The notes under the pieces were generated by a model. The model was not told the DNA's origin. It did no database searches and saw nothing but the letters and a program-made list of their open reading frames with translations. Positions 7,932 to 15,335 of a stretch of DNA of 64,000 bases are shown in pieces. Origin of the DNA: Burkholderiaceae bacterium. Lineage in GTDB: Bacteria; Pseudomonadota; Gammaproteobacteria; Burkholderiales; Burkholderiaceae_E. Location: NCBI GenBank assembly GCA_900299025.1, contig OMIE01000067.1, positions 1 to 64,000 on the forward strand. The letters are read 5' to 3'. Position 1 is the stretch's first letter. Every line of letters begins with the position of its first letter. The translations under genes and the position numbers were made by a program.

Positions 7932-9341
7932 TTGAAGCCACTACGCTTGGGTTGCGGTGCCGGATATGCAGGTGATCGGATTGAGCCAGCAGTTGAGCTC
8001 GCCGAATGCGGTCAGCTTGACTACCTAATTTTTGAGTGCCTTGCCGAACGGACGATTGCGCTTGCGCAACAACAAAAGCTGCGTGATCCAAGTGCCGGTT
8101 TTGATCCTTTGCTTGAGGCACGCATGCGTCGCGTGCTTATGCCTTGTGCGGTGCATGGTACGAAAATTATTACGAATATGGGTGCAGCTAATCCCTATGC
8201 TGCCGCCAAACTGACAGCAGCAATTGCCCGCGAGATGGGGCTTCACAACTTGCGGATTGCATCGATCCCTGGCGACAATGTGCTTGCTGCCGTGCTTGAG
8301 CAGAATCCACAGATGATTGAATCGGGCAGACACTTAGCCGACTATGCACCGAGACTTGTTTCAGCCAATGCCTATCTGGGTGCCGGGCCGATCGTCGAGG
8401 CGCTAAGCCAAGGCGCCGATATCGTGATCACGGGGAGGGTGGGTGATCCCGCTATGTTTCTTGCTGCGATGGTCCATGAATTTGCTTGGTCGATGCACGA
8501 CTGGGATCGACTCGGTCAAGGCACGCTGGTCGGCCATTTGCTCGAATGCGCTGGTCAGATTACAGGGGGATATTTTGCGGACCCTCTCATGAAGCCGGTT
8601 CAAGGGCTTGGGCGATTAGGTTTTCCAATTGCCGAAGTACAGCCCGACGGATCGGCAGTCATTACCAAGCTTGCAGGCTCTGGCGGTTGTGTGAATGAGC
8701 AGACTTGTAAAGAGCAAATTCTTTACGAAGTTCACGATCCGAGTGCCTACATACAGGCCGATGTTATTGCTGACTTTTCAAAGGTTCGGGTAACAGAGCT
8801 CAGTCCCGACCGCGTGCTCGTCGAAGGCGCAACTGGCCGTGCAAGAACAGGTCTATATAAAGTATCGGTCGGATATCGAGATCGTTATATTGCCGAAGGG
8901 ATGATGAGTTATGCAGGCCCGAGCGCTCAGGCACGCGCGGCGTTGGCGGCCGATATCGTTAAAGAGCGACTTGCTTTGCGAGGTATTTGGCCCGAGGAAA
9001 TCCGCTATGACTTGATCGGCATAAACGCCTTGCACGGCCATCTTGGCCAGTTCGCTGTCGAGCAAGGCCACCAAGAAGCCTATGAAGTTCGATTACGCGT
9101 CGCAGCCCGATGCAGTACCGAGGCCATGGCCTGGGACCTTGTCAACGAGGTGGAAACCCTCTATACCAATGGTCCAGCTGGTGGTGGCGGCGCGCATCGT
9201 TTGGTCAAAGAAGTAATTGCTGTAGTTTCTTGTCTGTTGCCCGAGGATCTCGTGCAAACACAGATCTATTGGTTTGGCGGCGATATGCAAGGAAAAAGGG
9301 TAGGCGTTCATCAAACCGTTCAATCATTATTTCGACCCTAG
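7932..9341 (+). CDS. AtuA-family protein (DUF1446), large subunit of split module 2
   Basis: A 469-residue AtuA-family protein beginning at a TTG codon (7932). The start is supported by a GGAG about 9 bases upstream and by the family N-terminus LRLGCGAGYAGDRIEP only a few residues in. The only nearby ATG (7918) is out of frame. Family segments shared with the paralogue at 1010 include NAYLGAGPIVEAL, TGRVGDPAMFL, LLECAGQITGGYF and EQILYEVHDP. The function of AtuA is not established; the family occurs in isoprenoid and branched acyl-CoA catabolic clusters. The small partner gene follows 12 bases later. The 124-base gap upstream separates it from the divergent dehydrogenase. Confidence 0.85.
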   Translation: MKPLRLGCGAGYAGDRIEPAVELAECGQLDYLIFECLAERTIALAQQQKLRDPSAGFDPLLEARMRRVLMPCAVHGTKIITNMGAANPYAAAKLTAAIAREMGLHNLRIASIPGDNVLAAVLEQNPQMIESGRHLADYAPRLVSANAYLGAGPIVEALSQGADIVITGRVGDPAMFLAAMVHEFAWSMHDWDRLGQGTLVGHLLECAGQITGGYFADPLMKPVQGLGRLGFPIAEVQPDGSAVITKLAGSGGCVNEQTCKEQILYEVHDPSAYIQADVIADFSKVRVTELSPDRVLVEGATGRARTGLYKVSVGYRDRYIAEGMMSYAGPSAQARAALAADIVKERLALRGIWPEEIRYDLIGINALHGHLGQFAVEQGHQEAYEVRLRVAARCSTEAMAWDLVNEVETLYTNGPAGGGGAHRLVKEVIAVVSCLLPEDLVQTQIYWFGGDMQGKRVGVHQTVQSLFRP

Positions 9342-9353
9342 GTACGAATCCTC

Positions 9354-9680
9354 ATGAAACGGCTTTACGAAATCGCGCATGCACGCGCAGGCGATAAGGG
9401 AGAGACCTCAAATATTGCTGTATTTTGTTATAAAAAAGAAGATTATAAGGTGCTTGTCGGCTGGCTTAGCGCCGAACGGGTGAAGGACTTCATGGGTGAT
9501 CTGGTTCTTGGTCCGGTTGAGCGATATCCCGTTGACAGTCTTTGTGCGATCAATTTTGTACTTCATAACACCTTAAGGGGGGGTGTGACCCGTTCGCTTG
9601 CACTCGATCCCCATGGTAAGTCGTTAAGTTCGGCATTACTGGCCATGCCGCTCGACGATTCATTGAACTGGCAAGCATGA
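9354..9680 (+). CDS. AtuA-like ferredoxin-fold partner protein, module 2
   Basis: A 108-residue protein with the same motif order as the product at 2393: IAHARAGDKGETSNIAV, WLSAERVKDF, AINFVLHNTLRGGVTRSL and LDPHGKSLSSALL. It corresponds to the C-terminal domain of fused AtuA proteins and presumably partners the large protein encoded just upstream. Its stop lies 1 base from the stop of the convergent cyclophilin gene. No function is established for the separate domain. Confidence 0.8.
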   Translation: MKRLYEIAHARAGDKGETSNIAVFCYKKEDYKVLVGWLSAERVKDFMGDLVLGPVERYPVDSLCAINFVLHNTLRGGVTRSLALDPHGKSLSSALLAMPLDDSLNWQA

Positions 9681-9681
9681 T

Positions 9682-10527
9682 TCAACGAATTCGGGTCGCC
9701 TTTTTAATCACAATGTCGTTGATCGGTACATCGCTAAATCCTGCCTGATTCGATGTCGGTTTAAGTGCGATTGCATCAATGACATCCATGCCTCTGACAA
9801 CCTCTCCGAATACCGCATAGCCTGGCGAGCTTTCGTTGCTGTAGTCAAGAAACTTGTTATCGACGAGGTTGACAAAAAATTGCGAACTTGCGCTATTGGG
9901 ATCATTGGTTCTTGCCATCGCCAGCGAGGCGCGCTTATTACTTAGCCCTCGATTGCTTTCCAATGGAATGGGTGCAAACAAGACCTTACGTTGCACCACG
10001 CCGCGCTCGTAACCACCAGCTTGCACGACGAAACCAGGCATCACCCGGTGAAAGATTAAATCCTGATAAAAACCCGCTTGCACATAGCGCAAGAAATTGT
10101 CGACCGTCATCGGTGCCGTGTTGGGGTCAAGTTCAACCTCTATTTCTCCCTCGGATACCTCAAATAAAACCCTTGGTCGGGGTACCGAAAAGGACTTGCT
10201 GTACACAAGAGATCCGTTGGCATTGATGACCTCAAGGGTTTGGTCCCCGGTTGCGGTAAGCTTGCATTGATAGATAAGTTCGGTGCTTGAACTTGGGATC
10301 GGAGCTTGATCGGATGAGCAGGACTGCACTCGTACGCTTAATCCTTCATTTAAACGGCTCACCCCAATCGTAAAGCTTGCAGTAAGACCGTAAAACAGAT
10401 TGCGGGCTTGAACGCTCGGTTCAAGCTTAGGCCCCTCGTCGGTGCAAGATAGAAGTAGCGAAGCAGCAATAAGAATGCCGGCCGTTTTCAGGGCGCTAAG
10501 CGTATGTTTTAAAAGCCTTGGTAGCAT
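9682..10527 (-). CDS. Peptidyl-prolyl cis-trans isomerase (cyclophilin), lipoprotein
   Basis: A 281-residue protein from ATG 10527; a longer frame to 10581 would place the signal peptide too far inside. A hydrophobic stretch ends in the lipobox LLSC (Cys28), so it is probably a lipid-anchored envelope protein. Residues about 35-135 form an unassigned, probably beta-rich region with two Cys. The cyclophilin domain follows, with the catalytic region DLIFHRVMPGFVVQAGG, SLAMARTNDPNSASSQFFVNL and YAVFGEVVRGMDVID. Cyclophilins catalyse proline isomerisation during folding, here presumably in the periplasm. It is a single gene, convergent with the AtuA module and divergent from the Bug gene. Confidence 0.88.
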   Translation of the reverse strand: MLPRLLKHTLSALKTAGILIAASLLLSCTDEGPKLEPSVQARNLFYGLTASFTIGVSRLNEGLSVRVQSCSSDQAPIPSSSTELIYQCKLTATGDQTLEVINANGSLVYSKSFSVPRPRVLFEVSEGEIEVELDPNTAPMTVDNFLRYVQAGFYQDLIFHRVMPGFVVQAGGYERGVVQRKVLFAPIPLESNRGLSNKRASLAMARTNDPNSASSQFFVNLVDNKFLDYSNESSPGYAVFGEVVRGMDVIDAIALKPTSNQAGFSDVPINDIVIKKATRIR

Positions 10528-10616
10528 GCGTCTCGATTCTCGCAGAATCCTCGCGCCAGGATAGGCACAGCGCAAGGACAAGTCATAAACTGTCGATCTT
10601 AAGTTCGGAGATACTC

Positions 10617-11672
10617 ATGATAAAGAAAACCGAAACACTTGCGGATCATGCTCCCTATGGCAGCCAGCGACTTTCAAATACGGGTTTCGATGCTCGCAGG
10701 CAGCTATTGCGCTGGATGCCTGGAGCACTTGGGATGGCTATGGTTGCAGCGCTCCAAATGGCTCATGCTCAGGCCTTTCCTGCCAAGCCCATCCGCTTCG
10801 TTGTTCCCTTTCCCGCTGGCGGCGGGGTTGATTTGGTGGCGAGGACGATTGGCGAGAAACTCTCTAGCCGTCTTGGTCAGTCGATTGTTATTGAAAATCG
10901 TCCTGGAGCGGGTACCGCCATTGGCACCGAAATCGTTGTGAAAAGCCCTGCCGATGGTTACACCTGGCTGGTTAGTCCGGTTGGTGGGCATGGTGTTCTA
11001 CATGCGATGAAGGCCAAGCTTCCATTTGATGCGCGTAAAGATCTCACGCCTGCAGGGAGAATTGCTTACGGAACGATTGCGCTTATCGTACCCGCATCGT
11101 CAAAGGCCAAGACGGTACAAGATCTTGTGGCAATGGCCAAGGCAAGCCCAGGTAAGATGACCTATGCATCCTCGGGCACGGGTGCTTTGATTCATCTGAC
11201 CGGCGAGATGTTTAAACTGGCCGCCCAAGTGGATATGGTTCACGTTCCATATAAAGGAACGATCCAAATTATTCCAGATTTGATCGACGGGCGAGTCGAT
11301 ATGGCGCTCGATAGCCTTCCTGCCTACTTACCGCATCTGAAAGCGGGGCGTGTGAGAGCTCTTGCGGTTGCCTCAAGGCAACGATCACAACTTTTACCCG
11401 ATCAGCCAACCATGGCCGAAGTGGGACTGCCTTCGGTTGTTTCATTCACCGATTACGGCATGTTTGCACCGGCTGGCACACCTCCTGATTACATCAATCT
11501 CATGAATCGCGAGATGCTTGTTGTGCTTGCCATGGACGATGTAAAAGCCAAGCTTGCTGCTGCGGGCATCGATATAGCAGCCAGTAATCCAGAGCAAATG
11601 CGTGCTGAATTGCTTGACGAATACAAAAAGTGGGCAGCCGTGGTTAAGGCAGCAGGTCTGAAGCCTGAGTAA
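10617..11672 (+). CDS. Bug/TctC-family periplasmic solute-binding protein
   Basis: About 351 residues from ATG 10617, with CGGAG 7 bases upstream. The N-terminus has a Tat-like RRQLLR followed by a hydrophobic segment ending AHAQA. The mature protein begins PAKPIRFVVPFPAGGGVDLVAR and continues with VIENRPGAGTAIGTE and SPADGYTWL, the hallmark segments of Bug receptors. These bind small carboxylates in the periplasm, often as orphans without a membrane partner. It is 17 bases upstream of the OxyR-type regulator gene and may be the first gene of that operon. The ligand is unknown. Confidence 0.88.
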   Translation: MIKKTETLADHAPYGSQRLSNTGFDARRQLLRWMPGALGMAMVAALQMAHAQAFPAKPIRFVVPFPAGGGVDLVARTIGEKLSSRLGQSIVIENRPGAGTAIGTEIVVKSPADGYTWLVSPVGGHGVLHAMKAKLPFDARKDLTPAGRIAYGTIALIVPASSKAKTVQDLVAMAKASPGKMTYASSGTGALIHLTGEMFKLAAQVDMVHVPYKGTIQIIPDLIDGRVDMALDSLPAYLPHLKAGRVRALAVASRQRSQLLPDQPTMAEVGLPSVVSFTDYGMFAPAGTPPDYINLMNREMLVVLAMDDVKAKLAAAGIDIAASNPEQMRAELLDEYKKWAAVVKAAGLKPE

Positions 11673-11689
11673 AAAAGGGCTTGTAATTT

Positions 11690-12607
11690 GTGGCCTTCTT
11701 GCCTTCGCTGCGCCAATTGCAATACTTGGTTGTGCTCGCTGAGCACAAGCACTTTACAAGAGCGGCCGAGGCTTGCTTTGTTACCCAATCAACGCTTAGC
11801 GCAGGGATCAAGGAATTAGAGCAATCGCTGGGCGTGGTTTTGTTCGAGAGAGATCGCCAGCACGTCGCGCTGAGCCCTGCAGGCGAAGCGGTAATTGAAA
11901 AAGCTCAGGCGCTTATAGCGGCTGCCGGTGATTTAGCCGATACTGCCAAAGCGCTATCGTTACCCTTAAGTGGCGTGATTCGACTGGGGATTATTCCAAC
12001 CATTGCACCTTTCATCCTACCGAGTTGGCTCGATACCTGGCGCCATGCTTTTCCAAATTTAAGATTTCAACTGCGCGAGGCGATGACGCATGAGCTTCTC
12101 GAGGATCTTAAGCATCGAAGGATTGATGCTGCACTGCTTGCTTTACCCATCGACCAGCAAGGCCTTCGAAGTCTGGCCATTCATGACGATGAATTCTGGT
12201 TAGTTGGCAAAGCCAACGATCCAGTGTTTCGCGCACAGGCACTTGACTGGCCCAAGCTTTCGTTGGACCGGCTTTTATTGTTGCAAGAGGGGCATTGTTT
12301 GAGAGACCACAGCATTGCTGCCTGCGGCGAGCGGCCATCGGCGGGTTTCCAAGGCTTAGAGGCGAGCAGTCTTCTAACCTTAATTCAGATGGCCCAGGCT
12401 GATATGGGACTTGCGCTACTGCCAGAACTTGCAGTGAAATCAGGTTTATTGCGTCATAGCGATTTGATTGCCAGACCGCTCGCAGCGCCTGCACCACGGC
12501 GTCAAATTGCTTTTCTGGCTCGATCAAGCAGCGCACGCTGGTCTGATCTGGAAGCGCTGGCCAACTGTATCCAAGCAGTCCGGCGGCAACGCATCCATAA
12601 CAAGTGA
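11690..12607 (+). CDS. oxyR: OxyR-type LysR-family regulator with both redox cysteines
   Basis: A 305-residue LysR-family regulator starting at GTG 11690. The N-terminal helix-turn-helix (FTRAAEACFVTQSTLSAGI) and the effector domain align by eye with OxyR throughout (LGIIPTIAPFILP, LQEGHCLRDHSIAAC). C203 and C212 are nine residues apart, as are C199 and C208 of E. coli OxyR, and the His, Arg and Asp around the peroxidatic Cys are kept. It should therefore sense hydrogen peroxide by disulfide formation. The unusual point is its place: it overlaps the tungstate-type permease gene by GTGA and leads a coupled run ending in a ferritin-like protein. An antioxidant regulon target is not visible here. 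Confidence 0.85.
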   Translation: MAFLPSLRQLQYLVVLAEHKHFTRAAEACFVTQSTLSAGIKELEQSLGVVLFERDRQHVALSPAGEAVIEKAQALIAAAGDLADTAKALSLPLSGVIRLGIIPTIAPFILPSWLDTWRHAFPNLRFQLREAMTHELLEDLKHRRIDAALLALPIDQQGLRSLAIHDDEFWLVGKANDPVFRAQALDWPKLSLDRLLLLQEGHCLRDHSIAACGERPSAGFQGLEASSLLTLIQMAQADMGLALLPELAVKSGLLRHSDLIARPLAAPAPRRQIAFLARSSSARWSDLEALANCIQAVRRQRIHNK

Positions 12608-13308
12608 GTGAGGCAAGCCTTCAGGCTTTGGGCCTATTGATGTCGGGCGATCCCGCGCTCTGGGCGGTGATTGGTCGATCATTGTGGGTGAGCTCCCTGG
12701 CAACCTTGTTAGCAGCCATCTTGGGCATACTTTTAGCCTTTGTGCTCATGCAGTTTGTGGGGCGGTTGCGAAGCGTTCTCACGGTCTTGCTTAACACTTA
12801 TGTAGCAATTCCTGCGGTATTGGTGGGCTTGCTAACCTACCTCTTGCTTTCACGCAGTGGCCCGCTTGGTGATTTGGGCTGGCTGTTTACTGTCAAGGCC
12901 ATGGTGCTAGCGCAAACATTGTTATTAATTCCACTTGCCTGTACCTTGGTTCATCGACTACTGCAGGATGCTGACGAAACACAGGGTGAGTCGCTCCGGG
13001 TTATGGGGGCAAAGCCATGGATGCGTTATCTTTTTTTGCTGTTTCATGATCGTCATGCTTTATTACACATGCTCATCACATGTTTTGGCCGTGGTATCGC
13101 AGAGGTTGGCACGGTGATGGTGGTAGGCGGGAACATCGAAGGCTTTACCCGGGTAATGACAACAGCCATTGCGCTTGAAACCACAAAGGGAGATCTCCCG
13201 ATGGCATTAGCCCTCGGCATGGTCTTGCTATTCCTTGTTTTGGTCCTGAATTTGCTCATTGCATTATTGCCGTGGTGGCGTGATCGATTGACCGGGGCTC
13301 TTCGATGA
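12604..13308 (+). CDS. tupB: ABC transporter permease, tungstate (TupB) type
   Basis: A 234-residue inner-membrane permease with about five to six hydrophobic segments, starting at GTG 12604 and overlapping the regulator stop (GTGA). The cytoplasmic coupling loop and the following GRGIAEVGTVMVVGGNIEGFTRVMTTAIALETTKGD are typical of TupB/WtpB tungstate-molybdate permeases. It should form the channel through which the oxyanion passes. The ATPase is the next gene. No TupA-type binding protein is found in the window, so the substrate call rests on the permease alone. Confidence 0.78.
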   Translation: MSEASLQALGLLMSGDPALWAVIGRSLWVSSLATLLAAILGILLAFVLMQFVGRLRSVLTVLLNTYVAIPAVLVGLLTYLLLSRSGPLGDLGWLFTVKAMVLAQTLLLIPLACTLVHRLLQDADETQGESLRVMGAKPWMRYLFLLFHDRHALLHMLITCFGRGIAEVGTVMVVGGNIEGFTRVMTTAIALETTKGDLPMALALGMVLLFLVLVLNLLIALLPWWRDRLTGALR

Positions 13309-13413
13309 GGCAACTGAAGACCACCAAGCGCAACAGCACAGCAGCATGGGCTCATGTGAGCATCAACCATGAAAGCAATGCAGCATACGCATCCAGTGCG
13401 CGACCGAGCCAAC

Positions 13414-14010
13414 ATGATTAAGCTATCCAATCTGGAATTTGTAAGAGACGGAAAGCTTTGGCTTCGCGTACCCCAATTTTCTTGCGGACCCGGAGAGCGG
13501 GTGGCCTTAATGGGGCCAAGTGGTTCAGGCAAGACAAGCCTTTTGCGAGCCATGCTTGGCCTTTTATTGCCTACGCGCGGTGAGCTTGAACTCAAGCAGC
13601 AAGCAACCATGCTCTTTCAAAAGCCAGCGCTTTTGCGCTGCTCAGTGTTAAACAATCTTCGCATTGCTGCTTTTTTGGCGGGTTTGTCCAGACGCGAAGG
13701 GATTCGTCAAGCCATGATATGGCTGGAGCGCCTCCACATCGACGAGCTTGCTTATCAGCAGGCTTATCGGCTCTCTGGGGGACAGCAGCAGCGTGTTGCC
13801 TTTGCCCGCGCTATGCTCAAGCCCTCGGCAATTGTCTTGCTTGACGAACCGGGTGCAAACTTGGACCGTCAGGCACAGGATCGACTTGAAGCTTGTCTTG
13901 ATCGCCAATACAGCGTTGTCTTCAGCTCCCATGATCATCAGCAAGTGAAACGTTGGGCAGATCGCGTTTATCAGGTTGATGAAGGCATCGTTCTAGAACG
14001 TACTTTATGA
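13414..14010 (+). CDS. tupC: ABC transporter ATP-binding protein, TupC-like
   Basis: About 198 residues if read from ATG 13414 (MIKLSNLEFV); an earlier in-frame ATG lies at 13369. The Walker A GPSGSGKTS, Q-loop region MLFQKPALL, signature LSGGQQQRVAFARA, Walker B AIVLLDEPGANLD and switch His in SSHDHQ are all present. It is short for an ABC ATPase but complete in motifs. It should energise the TupB-like permease encoded 105 bases upstream. That gap holds no gene; it contains a short inverted repeat GCTCA-TG-TGAGC at 13350-13361. The stop overlaps the start of the DUF455 gene by ATGA. Confidence 0.8.
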   Translation: MIKLSNLEFVRDGKLWLRVPQFSCGPGERVALMGPSGSGKTSLLRAMLGLLLPTRGELELKQQATMLFQKPALLRCSVLNNLRIAAFLAGLSRREGIRQAMIWLERLHIDELAYQQAYRLSGGQQQRVAFARAMLKPSAIVLLDEPGANLDRQAQDRLEACLDRQYSVVFSSHDHQQVKRWADRVYQVDEGIVLERTL

Positions 14011-14891
14011 AGGCTATAGCGATTAAGGCCTTTGAAGCCCAAACGATCGAAGACAAGCTGGGCTTTATGAATGCTTTGTCTCGCATGCTCGATGCGTATC
14101 GTACCGGCTCGCACGGCGAAGTAGTCGTCAGGCAAAGTCAAACGCTTGATGATGGACTGGACCCGTGCTTGCCCCCGTGGGGATCGGTGGCACGATTTCC
14201 TAGCTACCCCCAAGGGCTTGAGCTCGTATCACCGCAGCAGGTCGGGCGTAGGCGACTCGGCTCACCGCGAGGCAGGGCCGAACTGCTTCATGCCATTGCT
14301 CATATCGAGTGGCATGCTATCCATTTAGCGCTCGATGCTGCGCTTCGGTTCGAATCGATGCCATCCGATTTTTTACTTGATTGGTTGGGCGTTGCGGTTG
14401 AGGAAGCGTCTCACTTCTCGATACTCAATCAGCATCTTCAAAGCCACTACCGAGTCAGTTACGGTGATTTTCCCGCGCATGCAGGCATGTGGGACATGGC
14501 AAGGCAAACCGAGCTCGATGTCGTCGCACGCATGGCCCTCGTTCCAAGGGTGCTTGAAGCACGCGGTCTTGACGTTACTCCAGCGATGATTCTCGCCTTG
14601 AGACAACAAGGCGATTCAAAAGGCGCCGACTGCCTTCAAACGATTCTTGATGAGGAGGTGAGACATGTGGGCCTGGGGACATACTGGTATCGCCAAGCCT
14701 GTCGAATGCAAGGTTTAGAGCCTGAGACCCATTTTTTAGATTTGCTCAAAACATCTCGGGTTGCGAGGGTTCGCGGGGTACTCAACATCCATGCACGTCA
14801 ACAGGCCGGCTTTAGCCAATTCGAGCTCGATCAACTCGCCTTACTAGCTTCGCCAGGAGAGGGAAAGAAATCGACTGGTGTCATCAATTGA
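14007..14891 (+). CDS. DUF455 ferritin-like diiron protein
   Basis: A 294-residue DUF455-family protein. The four-helix ferritin-like core is visible with a plausible dimetal ligand set: E101 (HIEWHAIHL), E133-x-x-H136 (VEEASHF), E184 and E217-x-x-H220 (LDEEVRHVG). The family is annotated only as ferritin-like and I know of no established reaction. The start ATG overlaps the TupC stop (ATGA), so it is translationally coupled to the transporter and belongs to the OxyR-TupBC operon. That context suggests a role in metal handling or in an oxygen- or peroxide-linked reaction, which is inference. The 3' end overlaps the convergent NIPSNAP gene by 61 bases. Confidence 0.85.
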   Translation: MKAIAIKAFEAQTIEDKLGFMNALSRMLDAYRTGSHGEVVVRQSQTLDDGLDPCLPPWGSVARFPSYPQGLELVSPQQVGRRRLGSPRGRAELLHAIAHIEWHAIHLALDAALRFESMPSDFLLDWLGVAVEEASHFSILNQHLQSHYRVSYGDFPAHAGMWDMARQTELDVVARMALVPRVLEARGLDVTPAMILALRQQGDSKGADCLQTILDEEVRHVGLGTYWYRQACRMQGLEPETHFLDLLKTSRVARVRGVLNIHARQQAGFSQFELDQLALLASPGEGKKSTGVIN

Positions 14892-15172
14892 TTGCGCTGG
14901 CTCTCCAGGGCACCCAGTTTGGCACTTTCCGCTAAATAGGCTTGCCATCCCGGGTCCGCCTGCATCGCTGCTCTTCGGCTTGCTCGATCTGCAGCGTCCT
15001 TATACATCCATATATGGATGTACTCGTTGGGGTTACCTGATTCGGTGATCAAGTAGGCGAGGGGCATACCGAGATGGCGGGTTTGCACCGCTTTGCCCAT
15101 TTGTTCATAAAGGGCGAGATGCTTTTTGATCGTGCCAGGTCGGCAAACATAGGTTCGATGGTCGAGTAACAT
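14831..15172 (-). CDS. NIPSNAP-family protein
   Basis: About 113 residues from ATG 15172 (MLLDHRTYVCRPG), chosen because the family begins at the first beta-strand; an upstream frame to 15202 adds non-conserved residues. The segments YEQMGKAV, GMPLAYLITESGNPNEYIHIWMY and a Trp-containing LAESAKLG region are typical of the NIPSNAP dimeric alpha/beta-barrel family. Family members appear in many catabolic clusters without a settled function. It is convergent with, and overlaps, the DUF455 gene, and divergent from the tctC gene. Confidence 0.82.
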   Translation of the reverse strand: MLLDHRTYVCRPGTIKKHLALYEQMGKAVQTRHLGMPLAYLITESGNPNEYIHIWMYKDAADRASRRAAMQADPGWQAYLAESAKLGALESQRNQLMTPVDFFPSPGEASKAS

Positions 15173-15267
15173 AATGGTGCGATCTCCTTGTTGTGCTTGC
15201 AAAAAAGTCTGGGAAAGAAGTCCTTCATGGAAAGAAAGCTAAAGTCGAAATCTTGCCTGATTTCTTT

Positions 15268-15302
15268 GCCAAGGAAATGCTGGGCTTTTCGGTTTCCTTG
15301 GC
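15268..15302. promoter_or_regulatory. Inverted repeat between NIPSNAP and tctC genes
   Basis: Perfect 10-base arms GCCAAGGAAA (15268-15277) and TTTCCTTGGC (15293-15302) are separated by 15 bases in the 163-base divergent region. The repeat ends 33 bases before the tctC ATG and 20 bases before its Shine-Dalgarno AAGGAGA. The position suits an operator for a dimeric regulator; a hairpin is also possible, but no T-run follows. Confidence 0.5.
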
Positions 15303-15335
15303 TTTAAGATCGGGTTTCTTTGTAAGGAGATCGTG

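Noticed and set aside
11690-12607. LysR regulator considered as a CbbR- or CysB-type metabolic regulator
   Set aside because: The GHCLRD motif with a second Cys nine residues later and the overall match to OxyR favour a peroxide sensor.
13053-13610. 185-codon minus-strand frame across the tupB/tupC gap
   Set aside because: It mirrors two genes with clear ABC motifs and contains no recognisable domain.
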